In this document: positions 22,225-32,069 of the stretch, piece after piece
How the letters are laid out: every line of letters begins with the position of its first letter
How positions within the stretch are numbered: position 1 is the stretch's first letter
From: Cryptococcus deneoformans JEC21
Lineage: Eukaryota > Basidiomycota > Tremellomycetes > Tremellales > Cryptococcaceae
Direction: 5' to 3'
Assembly: GCF_000091045.1 (NCBI RefSeq)
Contig: NC_006693.1
Span: 633,299-665,798, forward strand
Length of the DNA stretch: 32,500 nt
Translations under genes and position numbers: made by a program
Notes under the pieces: model-generated
Told to the model about the DNA's origin: nothing
What the model saw: only the letters and a program-made list of their open reading frames with translations
Database searches by the model: none

Positions 22225-22391
22225 GGCTGCGTGGAGAGCGTTGTTGGGAGTATTTGATCTGACATAAATAACAGATGTCAAGTCGTTGCGTCACCACCCA
22301 AGTTGCGCCACCCCTCAAGTCGTTGCGTCACCGCCGTCCACCTCTTTAGTCCATCGCACCTGATCTATACTCTCTCTCCACACACATCCCG
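22225..22391. promoter_or_regulatory. 167-bp bidirectional promoter between SEC8 and the sugar transporter
   Basis: The two start codons face away from each other with only 167 bp between them. Within it the 18-bp word TCAAGTCGTTGCGTCACC occurs twice, at 22278-22295 and 22315-22332, with an imperfect third copy (AAGTTGCGCCACC) at 22300-22312. The core TTGCGTCAC resembles an ATF/CREB-type half site. A shared control element is likely, but this is inferred. Confidence 0.6.
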
Positions 22392-25255
22392 ATGCCAGAC
22401 ACACCGCCACACAAACACCACTACACCTCCCTCCGCTCCCTCATGCACAGCCCAGATCCCGGCAACCCCGCCAAGCGTGACTCCCTCACCCCGCGCCAGC
22501 CACGCCCAAGTCGCAACAGCAGCAGCTCACGCAGCCGCGAACGCAGGCTGGATCCTCCCAGAAAGGCAGACAAGGACAAGGGCCGCTTATCGACATGGAA
22601 ACTCATGTGCCTCACCGTGTCCATGGGCGGGAGCCAGATCGCGTGGACAGTGTACGTGCTCAACGATCACCTGCAGCTGCCTGCTGACCTGCCACCAGGG
22701 AACTGGGATACGGAACGCCCTATCTCCTCTCGCTCGGCCTCTCGGAACAGCTCACTTCTCTCGTCTGGCTCGCCGGGCCTATATCCGGCCTCATCGCCCA
22801 GCCGCTCATCGGTGCCATTTCAGATTCCTCGCATTCTCGCTACCGGAGGCGGTACTGGATTGTAACATCGACCATGCTGCTCGTATTTAGCGGTCTCGGT
22901 CTGGCTTTCACAGAACCTATTGCCAAAGCTTTGGTCGATTTGATAGGCGGCGGCCAAGGCGACTGGGATCCAAAGACTATCAGATTGGTATGTCATTCAG
23001 TTTTGCCGCCTTGTAAACGATCAAAACGGGATTGTGGCTTACACATGCAATTAGGTGAAGAACACGGCTATCGGTATAGCCGTCTTCTCATTCTACTGCC
23101 TTGACTTCGCCCTTAATGCGTGAGTAATCCATGCGCCTTATGCATCAGTCTGATATCCCGGCGCAGTCTCCAAGCTTCCCTCCGCAATCTTGTCCTCGAC
23201 ATCACGCCAGGTGAACAACTTGCCACCGCCAATGCTTGGCATGGACGCTTCAACCATGTGGGTAACATTGTGGGGTTCACCATGGGTTCGTCCGTCTCCT
23301 TGATCCCAGACCGGCTTCTTTGGTCTGAATACTCATCTGGATACTCTGCAGGTTTCTTAAATCTCAGTCATGTACCGATTATCCGTTTGGTCGGAGGCGG
23401 TCAGTTTCGTAAAGGTACGTCTGGCACCCCACACACCTGCGTTTAATAGCTGACATTATATCCAGTATGTATCGTGGCGTTGGTACTGTTGGTCATGACC
23501 GTGTGGATCACGTGTTGGACGCAAGAAGAAAAGGAAACGGATAGTATTTTTGGCGAAAGGCGCTCGTACGTTGTTATATGCTCGCGACTCTGTCATACGC
23601 TGACATCAAACACCCCTATAGGAAAATACGAGATGTAGTGGGTACAATCTACGAAGCGGTACTCCATCTTCCAAAACCCATTCGCCGAGTTTGCATCGTA
23701 AGTCTTTCCCCCATACCTTCTTTCCAAAGACCACTCAAACCTAAAATTGCATCGGGCGCGGAAAGGTACAAATCGCCGCATTCATGGGATGGTTCCCGTA
23801 TCTTTTCTACTCTACCACTTACGTCGCCGAAGTCATGGCCAAAGAATTACATCATAAACCTGATATCGATCGAGCCACCCGAGCTGGTAGCCTGGCCCTT
23901 TTGATCTATTCTTTCGGTAAGTGCTGCGTCTTTCTATATTACTATACAAATTTGCTCAACTGCCAACACCATTTGATCAAAAAAAAAAAACAGTCGCCAT
24001 CATCGCTGGGACACTTCTCCCTTACCTCGCCGCGCGAGATCGCCGACTGCTCAAACCCACTTCGGAAAAACTGCGAGATGGCGAGATTGAGATTGAAAAC
24101 GAAGATGAAGAAGATGAAGAGCATGTGGAGATGGAGAGGATCAGAGAGATGGTACAGCAGTGGAAAGCCGAGGCTGCTAGAGAGGGAAGACCTCTGAAAT
24201 TGCCTACTAGTAAGTTGCAGCTTCCGTTAAAACACACACATACGGCGTGTGCTGATATATCATCCGGTCATTTCCAGTGCCGTTCATGTTGAGAAATATT
24301 TGGACGGCGGGCTTGGTCATTTTCGGGTGCTTGATGATGTCCACGTTCTTCATCACAAAGGTCTGGCAAGCAACAGTGATGATCGCTTTGGTAGGCATCT
24401 GTTGGGCTATTGCTTGTTGGGTGTGAGTGGTTTTATTTTGGTTGAAAGGCAAAAAAAGGTTTCAAGAACTGATGGAGAAATTGGCGTCTTATTAGACCGT
24501 TTGCGTAAGTGTTACGATTTCATTTTCTTCCTCAGTGTATATTTACTCATGAACAAATGATCGATGGATATCGCAGAATCATCATGGAGGTCAGTTTTGG
24601 ATTTCCACTTATTAAACCGCACAACCCCCCAGACCCAAACCGATTGACTGACAAACACCCCCAGTTCCTCAAAGAGCTCGACGACAAGCCTCCTCCCCGA
24701 ATATCAGACGGTCGCCCCCGTCCCACCCACGCGCGCACGGCTTCCACCCCCCTCGGCTGGCGATCACATCCCACCAGCCCTGCAGGCCGCGCCTCCCCCG
24801 ACGAACGTACACCACTTGCCAGAAGCTACTCGACCGCCGATCTTGATGGCGCTAATGAAATGGAATATACCGGCCAGGGACCAGTAGCTGGCGGGACTAT
24901 TATGGGTATCCATAACCTCGCCATCGTTTTCCCTCAATTTATCGCAAGTCTAATTTTACCTCCTTTCTTGCGTTATCAGCTAATAGTGGTTGTCGTGCGA
25001 TCATTTTTTTTTTAGATTGCAGTCGTAGCCTCTATCATTTTCAAGCTAGCCGACACTCAGCCCGACATCCAGCCCACCTCGCCCGAAATCGGTGGACCGC
25101 ACGGTCAAGATAAGAATGGAGTCGCCTGGGTCCTCCGGTTCGGCGGGTTGATGGCGTTTGTGGGGGCTTTGGTATCGAGGAAAGTACCGCCTACCAAGAC
25201 TGAAAAGGCGATGAGGAGGAGATTGGCGGATATGAGGGAGGAAAGTGCAGAGTGA
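22392..25255 (+). CDS. sucrose/alpha-glucoside-type sugar transporter (GPH/SUT family), 674 aa
   Basis: Exons: 22392-22651, 22699-22987, 23055-23119, 23167-23285, 23352-23414, 23466-23565, 23622-23697, 23766-23916, 23994-24209, 24278-24422, 24496-24504, 24577-24589, 24665-24943, 25016-25255; all phases agree. An S/R-rich cytosolic N-terminus of about 70 residues precedes twelve expected membrane spans. SUT-type hallmarks are VELGYGTPYLLSLGL, WLAGPISGLIAQPLIG, SDSSHSRYRRRYWI, NAWHGRFNHVGNIVG, FMGWFPYLFYSTTYV, VPFAIIMEFLKELDD and NLAIVFPQFIIAVVAS. An acidic loop (ENEDEEDEEHVEMER) lies in the middle. The family moves disaccharides, or related glycosides, with protons across the plasma membrane; S. 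pombe Sut1 is a fungal member. The exact sugar is unknown. Exons 11 and 12 are 9 and 13 nt, and intron 13 is GC-AG. Confidence 0.9.
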
Positions 25256-25670
25256 GAGATGTAGGCGGCGAGCGAGAGAAATGTCAGAGTGGAAAGGTCG
25301 GATTGGGACGTGTTATGTGTATATATGCGGAGGAGAGTTGACCGAGTTTAGTCTTGTTATTTACATGGATTTATTTTGTTGTCTTATTTGTCTGCAAACC
25401 GACTTGGAAAAAGAAACGGCGGCCGGATGCTATTACAGATGGAAAGTATGTCGATGATGCCCGGGGACGAGGGACGACGCTTCTGGGACATGCAGTATTA
25501 CGTAACATATCGTCAAGACTCGCCCTGCGCGTTTGACTTGTTGTGTTTGGCTCATTTGTCTCAATCTCTGAGCATTCTCATCTTGCCACTGCGTTCCCAT
25601 ACCGTTCCCCCTCTATCTGCAATCATCCGGCCTATACTGCGCCGGATATATCTCCAGGTATAAATAGAGG
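25256..25670. other. intergenic region: transporter 3' flank and shugoshin promoter
   Basis: About 415 bp without a supported gene. A TATAAATAG word at 25659-25667 lies only 3 bp before the first ATG of the shugoshin gene, which is odd for a TATA box serving that start. Confidence 0.45.
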
Positions 25671-27999
25671 ATGTCCCAGAGGCAAGGCAGGAGGTCTATG
25701 GGCCCAACCTCCCTGCCACAACAAACATCGCAAGAGAGGCGGGAGCAAGGGTTCGTCGAGCAGCAAAAGTTTGACGATTGTGAGTCCTCAACTGTGCCCT
25801 TTTTTCGACAGTCTTGCTGACAAGTACACCCGTGGATTAGTCCGCAGAAGGCATAGAGAACAAAATAAAGATATCATCCTGTACGCTCCGCACGTCCTTT
25901 TGCATGTAGAGCTCCACTGATCCAAAGTGTGTCAAACAGTGATAATGTGGAGCGCAAAAAGATTATCAAGACACTTCAGGATGAAATATCCATCCTTCAA
26001 AATGAGCTGTTAGATGTGAGAAGAAGAAATATGGCTCTGGAGTCGAGAGTGAAAAAGATGGAAAGAGAAAACTCGAGACTAGGTGGTGTAGTAAGTGTTT
26101 TTTCTTTCTTCCTTTCTTTGGGACTATTGTGCGCTCGAAACGAGACACATGCCTCGCTCATTTCTATGCCATATACTACGCCTGAACTAACATTACAATC
26201 AGGATGTACTGAAAGCTTTAGATCATCTCTTGGCAGCTGCTCCCGCCCTCTATAACTTACGTCAATCACTCTCCTCCTTACCGATTCCGCTACATTCAAC
26301 GTCCTACAAACAACCATCCAACACACGTCCGACCTTGACATTCGTCGGGAACCCCACTGCCACCCGGCCAGCTGCAAATGGGAAACAAAGACAAGATCTT
26401 GGAGCGGTAGTGGAAAGTGAAGAAGGAGACTGGGTGGATGATAGGCGGGTGACCTCGAGATCAAGAGGGCGAGGGTAGGTTTCTGTTTATTTGACTAGTT
26501 GGATAAACCGTCACTTATACCTATCAAAGACGACAAACGGATGTCGGGTCAGTTGCTGCTTCCAGATCACCAAGACCGAAGACCCCAGTATCCCCAGCTC
26601 GATCTTCCATATCCCCTAGCCCTAAAAAGATTATCAGCACACGAAAAGTACCAGCAAAACGAAGACGGGAAAGTGGATTGTTATCAACTCGACCGCGGTC
26701 CTGTTCGCCCGAGGTAGTTAGTGAACAAGAGCCGGCGATTCCAGTACAACAAGAGCCACAGGTGATGGATGAAGAACCTGTAGGGGGAACCAAAGTGGAT
26801 GAAGAACCTCTAGGGGAAACCAGTGAATGGGAGGAAGGGCCTGTAGTCGAGATGAAACCCGACGAAGCTTTGGCTCTTGTTCAAGAAGAAGAGCAGGTCG
26901 ACTTTAGCCGGAAAGAGAAAGAAGCAACTATAGAACCAGGGGCGGAGATCGTGAAAGTGAATGAAACTGAGTGTATGTTGCCTTTATTGTCAGGTACAGC
27001 CTGAGGCCCCCGCTGATTACGTGGTAGCCGAGTCCGATCCAAGTCGACCATCGGACCTTACGATTACAGACAATGCTGAACCAGAAGGAACTGGGCGAGG
27101 TCGTCGGGCACGTGCCAGTGTCGTTAGCTATAAAGAGCCTAGTCTTGTCAAGTGAGCTTCCCAGATGCTTTTTGTAATCAAACGTTAGCTGATAGTTTCG
27201 AAGGAAAATGCGAAAACCTGATGGGATCCAAACTCAAGATGTCATTAAAACCTTGACTCGAAAATCCATCTCCCCCAGAAGAGTCAAGAGTTCATTATCT
27301 CCCAAGAGAACGAAGAAAGATGCTTATAACACATCGCCTTCTCCTCCCATGCCCCTCATACCAGAGGGGTCTCTCAGCTCCCGATCTGCATCTACTAGAA
27401 CTGCCAATCTGTCCGCAAGCAGCCAAAGTATGCGACGAAAAAGCACTCTGCCCAAAGCCAACAGCAGGAGTAGAGGCAAGCAAGAAGAATTTGGAAAGAT
27501 GGCTAGGGCGGAAGATAAGGGTGGCGAAGATTTGGAAGAATACGAGGACGTTCACGATGAAGGGGAGGAACTAGACCTAAAGTTTGGACGAAGTTTGCAG
27601 ATTGGCACCGGCAGTGGGTTCCGAAAGCCATCATCGTCCTCAACATCATCTCACCATTCTGCGATGCGTAGCAACGCCCCGAAAACCCTTCCAACGGCAT
27701 CTGTCCCCGCCATTACATTAATTTCAGCGCCCCTTCCTGCAAATAAAGGTGAATCTTTATCGGCGGCTCTGAATGTCGATCCCCGTCTGGTCATATCGAC
27801 AGGTTCAGGAATGACAACTTCGTCCAGGCGTCAATCCAGCGCAAGGGGTTTCAGGCCCACAAGCACAACGCGACCACGAGATGTTCTGACCGAGGTGCGA
27901 CCGTCGAATATAGAGACTAAACCAGCGCTGGAACAGGACTTGAAGAAGGATGCAGGCGAAGTGGCAAGAGGAACGAGGGCCGTTGGAGTCTTGCAGTAA
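25671..27999 (+). CDS. SGO1: shugoshin (centromeric cohesin protector), about 654 aa
   Basis: Exons: 25671-25779, 25841-25880, 25928-26090, 26203-26474, 26530 to about 26956, 26994-27151, 27204-27999. The N-terminal conserved segment begins at about residue 37 (FRRRHREQNKDIIL) and runs into a coiled coil (IIKTLQDEISILQNELLDV, then ESRVKKMERENSRL) to about 104. The basic shugoshin C-box is at about 372-395: GRGRRARASVVSYKEPSLVK then KMRKP across an intron. The coiled coil recruits PP2A-B' in known shugoshins and the basic box binds phosphorylated H2A; together they protect Rec8 or Scc1 cohesin and support chromosome biorientation. Here about 260 disordered residues follow the C-box. The exon 5 donor is ambiguous (26951 or 26957; both keep frame). 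The start could be the second Met at 25698. Confidence 0.85.
26766..26825 (+). repeat. tandem 30-bp repeat within the shugoshin gene
   Basis: Two adjacent copies of a 30-bp unit (26766-26795 and 26796-26825) encode the near-identical decapeptides MDEEPVGGTK and VDEEPLGETS in the acidic linker between the coiled coil and the C-box. Confidence 0.75.
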
Positions 28000-28427
28000 G
28001 AAAATGGGGACGATAATGATGTTAGATATGCGATCACTGTAGTTTAGAGGAAACCAGTATAATGCTTTTATGTATGTTCGGATTTGTATCTTAAAAGCGG
28101 CTTGAAAGCGAAAGTTGGGAGATGCTTTGCTCAGCGCATGACTATGGGACCATACAGCATACCATTAAAGTGCTCTTTGTAGTGCAAAACTCAACCCTAA
28201 GTCACTGTCTATGAATGTTTGCATGCACACACAGCAATCCTGGAGCATTCGTTTTCGTCCACAAACCTAATTTATCTTCAACAGGTGAAAGCACATTTGT
28301 ACTCCTATTCTAAAAATGTCTAGTAATGTAAAAAAACATCTAGTAATGCGCAGAAGTTGGAAATTGAGATGAAATACAGCAGGTGGAAAATAAAGCATGT
28401 GGGCGCACGAGTGGCCGAATCAGACAA
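28000..28427. other. convergent intergenic region between shugoshin and methyltransferase-like genes
   Basis: About 430 bp between two 3' ends; no gene seen. It contains the short direct repeat TCTAGTAATG at 28318-28327 and 28338-28347. Confidence 0.4.
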
Positions 28428-31157
28428 TTATTTACGGCGAAGGACTATCACGCCGATGTCTATCGCAAGTGCACTAAGCGCGCCAAGTTCGCACTTTTCA
28501 GCGAGTATCTTAAACTGATCACCTTATCATCAGCGCCTGCGGAATGTTGCGAGCACGGGGGAGGGGCTTACCATCTCTTGTACAGTATTCTCGCACTGAC
28601 TAATGTCCATTCGTCCCTTTTCCCTCAATACCTTTTTTAGATGCGGTCCATACACTAGTCCATCTCATTAGCCAAGTTTTTTCTATGACTTTGCAAAAGG
28701 CTGATACATACCGGAGTGACAGTACGTCGCAATTCGCCTGGCATAAGCCTGCCGGTCAATCCTCCCCTGGTGAAAAGCCTTCCAAGCTGGGTGCATCAGT
28801 CTGTGAATCCTGACACCTGCTTGTGCCCATTCTCGAACCTCTTCAGGGGGATAGTGACTCTCAGCTGCTGTCTTTGCTCTGCTAGACGCCTTGAGTGGCT
28901 TATCAACGTCAAAGCCCTCCGAGTCCTTGGAAATTGGAGAAGAACTGTCGACATCCATGTCATCCAACATATGTTCCAAATTATCCCCCGTTTCGTCTTC
29001 ATTCACTTCATCCCGGTCAATGATGACTTCCCAATCCTCTGCCTGGCCCAGAGCGGCCTGCACACTAGCCAATGTCCTGGGCCAGTAAGGTATATCAACC
29101 AGCGCTGGTGCGACGTGCGTTCTGATCTCGCCCAATGTCACCAAGCTCTGAATCGCAGGGCTGAGAGCTTGACTGATGAGTTGGAATATGTCAGTGCGGT
29201 ATCTTGTCGGCAGTGTGGATTGTGTAGAGGGAGTAAGGTGGTGGTTCTGATGTGGCAAGATGGACGGATGAATCTCTGTGAGAGGAGCGTGAGGATGGGG
29301 GGTAAATAGGTTGATATTTGGAGAGTTGGGGAAAGAGGCCGGGGCACGGTAAGGCGACGCTTTTGGGGGATGCGGTAGAGAATCACAAGAAGATGTACTT
29401 TCAGGGGGCTGTCGGGTCCTGATTACCATCCAGCACACCAAGATGCCTCCCTTTTTCACTTCTCTTGATTTCGCTTCTAACCAGTCTACCAAATCCTTTA
29501 TTGCCTGCTTCTCCTTTTCATCTGCTTGGCTGGCGAACGCGGAGAAAGGCCTTGGTGATATTTCCCCTTGTAGCTTGCTTAATTCTCCAGCGCAGAGAGC
29601 AAAGTCGACTGTGTCAGCAGGTAAGGCATTCTCCGTAAATCCTGCAAAGGAGAATGATGTGAGTATAAGGGGGGAAGGGGCTAATGGCAGCTTGCCAATC
29701 TTGCGGTATGAAGAGGCTTGGGATGCCAGATTATATTGAAGGGCGCGAGTGTCGAAATCAGGATTGGCTTGGTGAGTGACGGAAAATACTTTGGGCGATT
29801 TGCTAGTTGAGCGAAGGCAAAGAGATTCGATAACTTCGGCAATTATTGGGTTTGGGGTCTCTTTGTGACACCCATATCTGCCCGATGTTAGCCAATGGTC
29901 ACACGGCGAAAGATGAACTCACTCTGCTACATGGTAATGATCAATTTCCTTTATCATTTCGATCTTACCCCGCACCGCATCTCCCATGGCCTTCAAGATT
30001 GGCTCTTCAAACGTCCATTCCGACTCTGAAAATACCTCTTTTCCACTTCTGCTTTCACCGACCCAAGCATTATCTGACGAAACTCCCATTGTATCCGGCC
30101 CCATCACTCGTGCATCTCCGTCATTATTTCTTGACGAGCTCGATTCGGCCATGCGCTTACGAAAGGTCGCCGATAAATCGGGATCTAGGTAGGATGTTAC
30201 GCCTGCTGAATCATGAGCCATGAGCTCAAAAGTATTGTACCGCCCATGAGGTTCAGATTGGCGAACATCCAGCATTGCTTGATGCGTTTGAGGCGTAGCT
30301 GCGCGATGGTCGAAAGTAGCGGTCTCGGGAGAGGAGATTAATGGCTCGAGTGGATTATATCGTATGATGCGTGGCGCATCATGGTCGTGAGGCTGGCTAG
30401 CATTAAGAAAGGTTTTCTGCGCGACCAAATGGGTGTCAACAGACATCGCACTGGTGAGGGACGCATTGCTCCCCCGTCTTTCCAGAGCCAGAAAAGGTAC
30501 GCTCGGAGCACTGGAGCTTCTAGGAATGCTGTCATACCATCCGCTTTTTTCTGGAGGAATAAAAGAAGAGAAGAAATCTCCATCTTTTGGAGGATCAAGG
30601 ATATGATCAACAGGTGGAAGTGGGATAGGAAGTGTTGGCAAAGTTCGAGGGTCGAGCGTTAACAGTTTAAACGATGTTTGCGAGGTTGGACTGCCATGTG
30701 GACGTTTCACGGACGCCACGCTGCTACTTCTCCTTGTTTGTATATTAGGCCGCCGCTCGTTCTGCACAATCATACCACACCTTGTTCTCTTTTTGCCGAT
30801 TACAGTTCTGAGGTCACTGGCACTTGCTCTACCGATGACGACTGCCAACATGGCATAGGCGATCTCGTCTGCATGTGTGCCATAGTGCCCGGCAGAGGAC
30901 ACTCTGCTGTGAGGCACGCGGGCTGTTGAGATGGCATGGTGTCTTATGTGAACGGGGGAACAAGAATGGGGAGGATGGTGAGGGTGATGTCCGAGGACGG
31001 CGGTGAGAGGTTGGTCGCTTGCAAATGACGAGGTCGCCGAAGAGTGGGCGACGTCGTGGGGCGCCTCGGAGTATGATCTGTTGTGGGAGCAGTGGTATGA
31101 ATGCGAGCCAGAAGGTGCCCGTGCATCGGGAACACCAGTCCCGTAGTCGTCGTCCAT
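28428..31157 (-). CDS. SABATH-like SAM-dependent methyltransferase with long N-terminal extension (856 aa)
   Basis: Exons on the minus strand: 31157-29923, 29877-28712, 28654-28572, 28514-28428; phases agree. The first 380 residues are H/S/P-rich and disordered. The C-terminal half follows the SABATH (Methyltransf_7) order: a SAM-binding-like strand HVAEYGCHKETPNPI (about 409-423), a segment in the place of the usual SFYxRLFP...S-LHWLS (FTENALPADTVDFALCAGEL), DWLEAKSREVKKGGILV (543-559), a helix before LVDIPYWPRT (671-680), and a final strand ALAIDIGVIVLRRK. SABATH enzymes methylate small carboxylic acids or nitrogens in plants; the substrate here is unknown. The last two short exons were found by splice signals: GTATGT donor and CTAAT branch, then GTAAGC donor and CAG acceptor. 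The ATG at 31157 follows an open frame that upstream has only TTG. The family call is from motif order alone. Confidence 0.68.
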
Positions 31158-32069
31158 GCTGTGTTGTGCGGTAATGCGATGGAGAGGAGGGCTGGAGTGG
31201 GCGAGGGCGAGAACAAAAGCAGGGGGACGGGTAATGAACGGTGACCTTTGTCTCCAAGGCGAGCCTACTTTCAATCAATGGCGGCTATAGAAGCCTGGCG
31301 CAATAGAAGCATTTCCGACGGTTGACTGTACTTGACGCTTCTTCTCCATCTCAACTATCTCTGTCTCATTCTTTCCCCGTTGGTGTGCGTCTGCAGATGG
31401 CCAATGTTCCAGATTTCCCTCCACCTTTCCACTCTTTTGGGTTGATGGATTGATCGATTCTGATAGGCGCAGATCGGCAAAAAGCCCTAGGCTGCCTGCG
31501 CTTGCTGATGAAACGTCGAGAAAAAATGGGGGAAAGGATGGCCGGGCGCAGTAGCCTTTCATTAGCGCGACAAAGTGTCCAGGAAATTTCCTCAAAAAGC
31601 AAGTAAGAAGGGCAAGGTGCAAGCAAGTTATTTATTAGCGCGAGTGCATTATGCACTTCCGTAATTACCCGTGTAGACGGAATAGGGAAGTACGGAAACA
31701 CGTAATAAATAGCACATTTACGGTATATGGTGGATGTTCCGTCGTACTTGTACTACGGCGAATGAAGCATGAAGAAGGTGAGGCACAAGGTACGGCCCTG
31801 CATCAGATCCGTGCAAGTGCACGCGGCGACCGGGAAGTTCATATTCAATCACAAAAACGTCCACCAAACCACCAGCAATGCCGGACGGACATCCATCGAT
31901 CGGATCCGGTTCCCAACTCCGAATATGCGGAATCGTAACATCAAAGTTATGGAAACCTCGAAGAGGCAGGTGCAAAACATGCTGGTCTTACGTAGATTCC
32001 AAGAACGCGTTTTCAAAGCGTTTTCATTACATTTATCACTACTACGGCTAAACCCTTGCGCTGCTACTA
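31158..32069. other. intergenic region right of the methyltransferase-like gene
   Basis: About 910 bp; it should hold the promoter of the minus-strand methyltransferase-like gene and the 3' flank of the last gene. Open frames overlap on both strands and lack family features. An inverted repeat AGTGCAT-T-ATGCACT lies at 31643-31657. Confidence 0.4.

Noticed and set aside
21802..22257. 151-codon plus-strand open frame
   Set aside because: It is the shadow of the P/Q-rich first exon of SEC8 on the opposite strand.
22225..22281. Upstream extension of SEC8 exon 1 to 22281
   Set aside because: The frame is open, but its first codon is TTG; the first ATG is at 22224.
25813..25840. Earlier acceptor (CAG at 25812) for shugoshin exon 2
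   Set aside because: It leads to an in-frame TAG; the later acceptor at 25840 gives FRRRHREQNKDIIL, the shugoshin signature.
28383..28640. 85-codon plus-strand open frame
   Set aside because: It lies over the spliced 3' exons of the minus-strand methyltransferase-like gene and has no family features.
28683..28711. Stop at 28683 as the end of the methyltransferase-like gene
   Set aside because: It lies in a good intron (GTATGT donor, CTAAT branch, TAG acceptor), and the spliced frame adds the expected terminal strand.
31158..31274. N-terminal extension of the methyltransferase-like protein to 31274
   Set aside because: It would start at TTG; the first ATG is at 31157.
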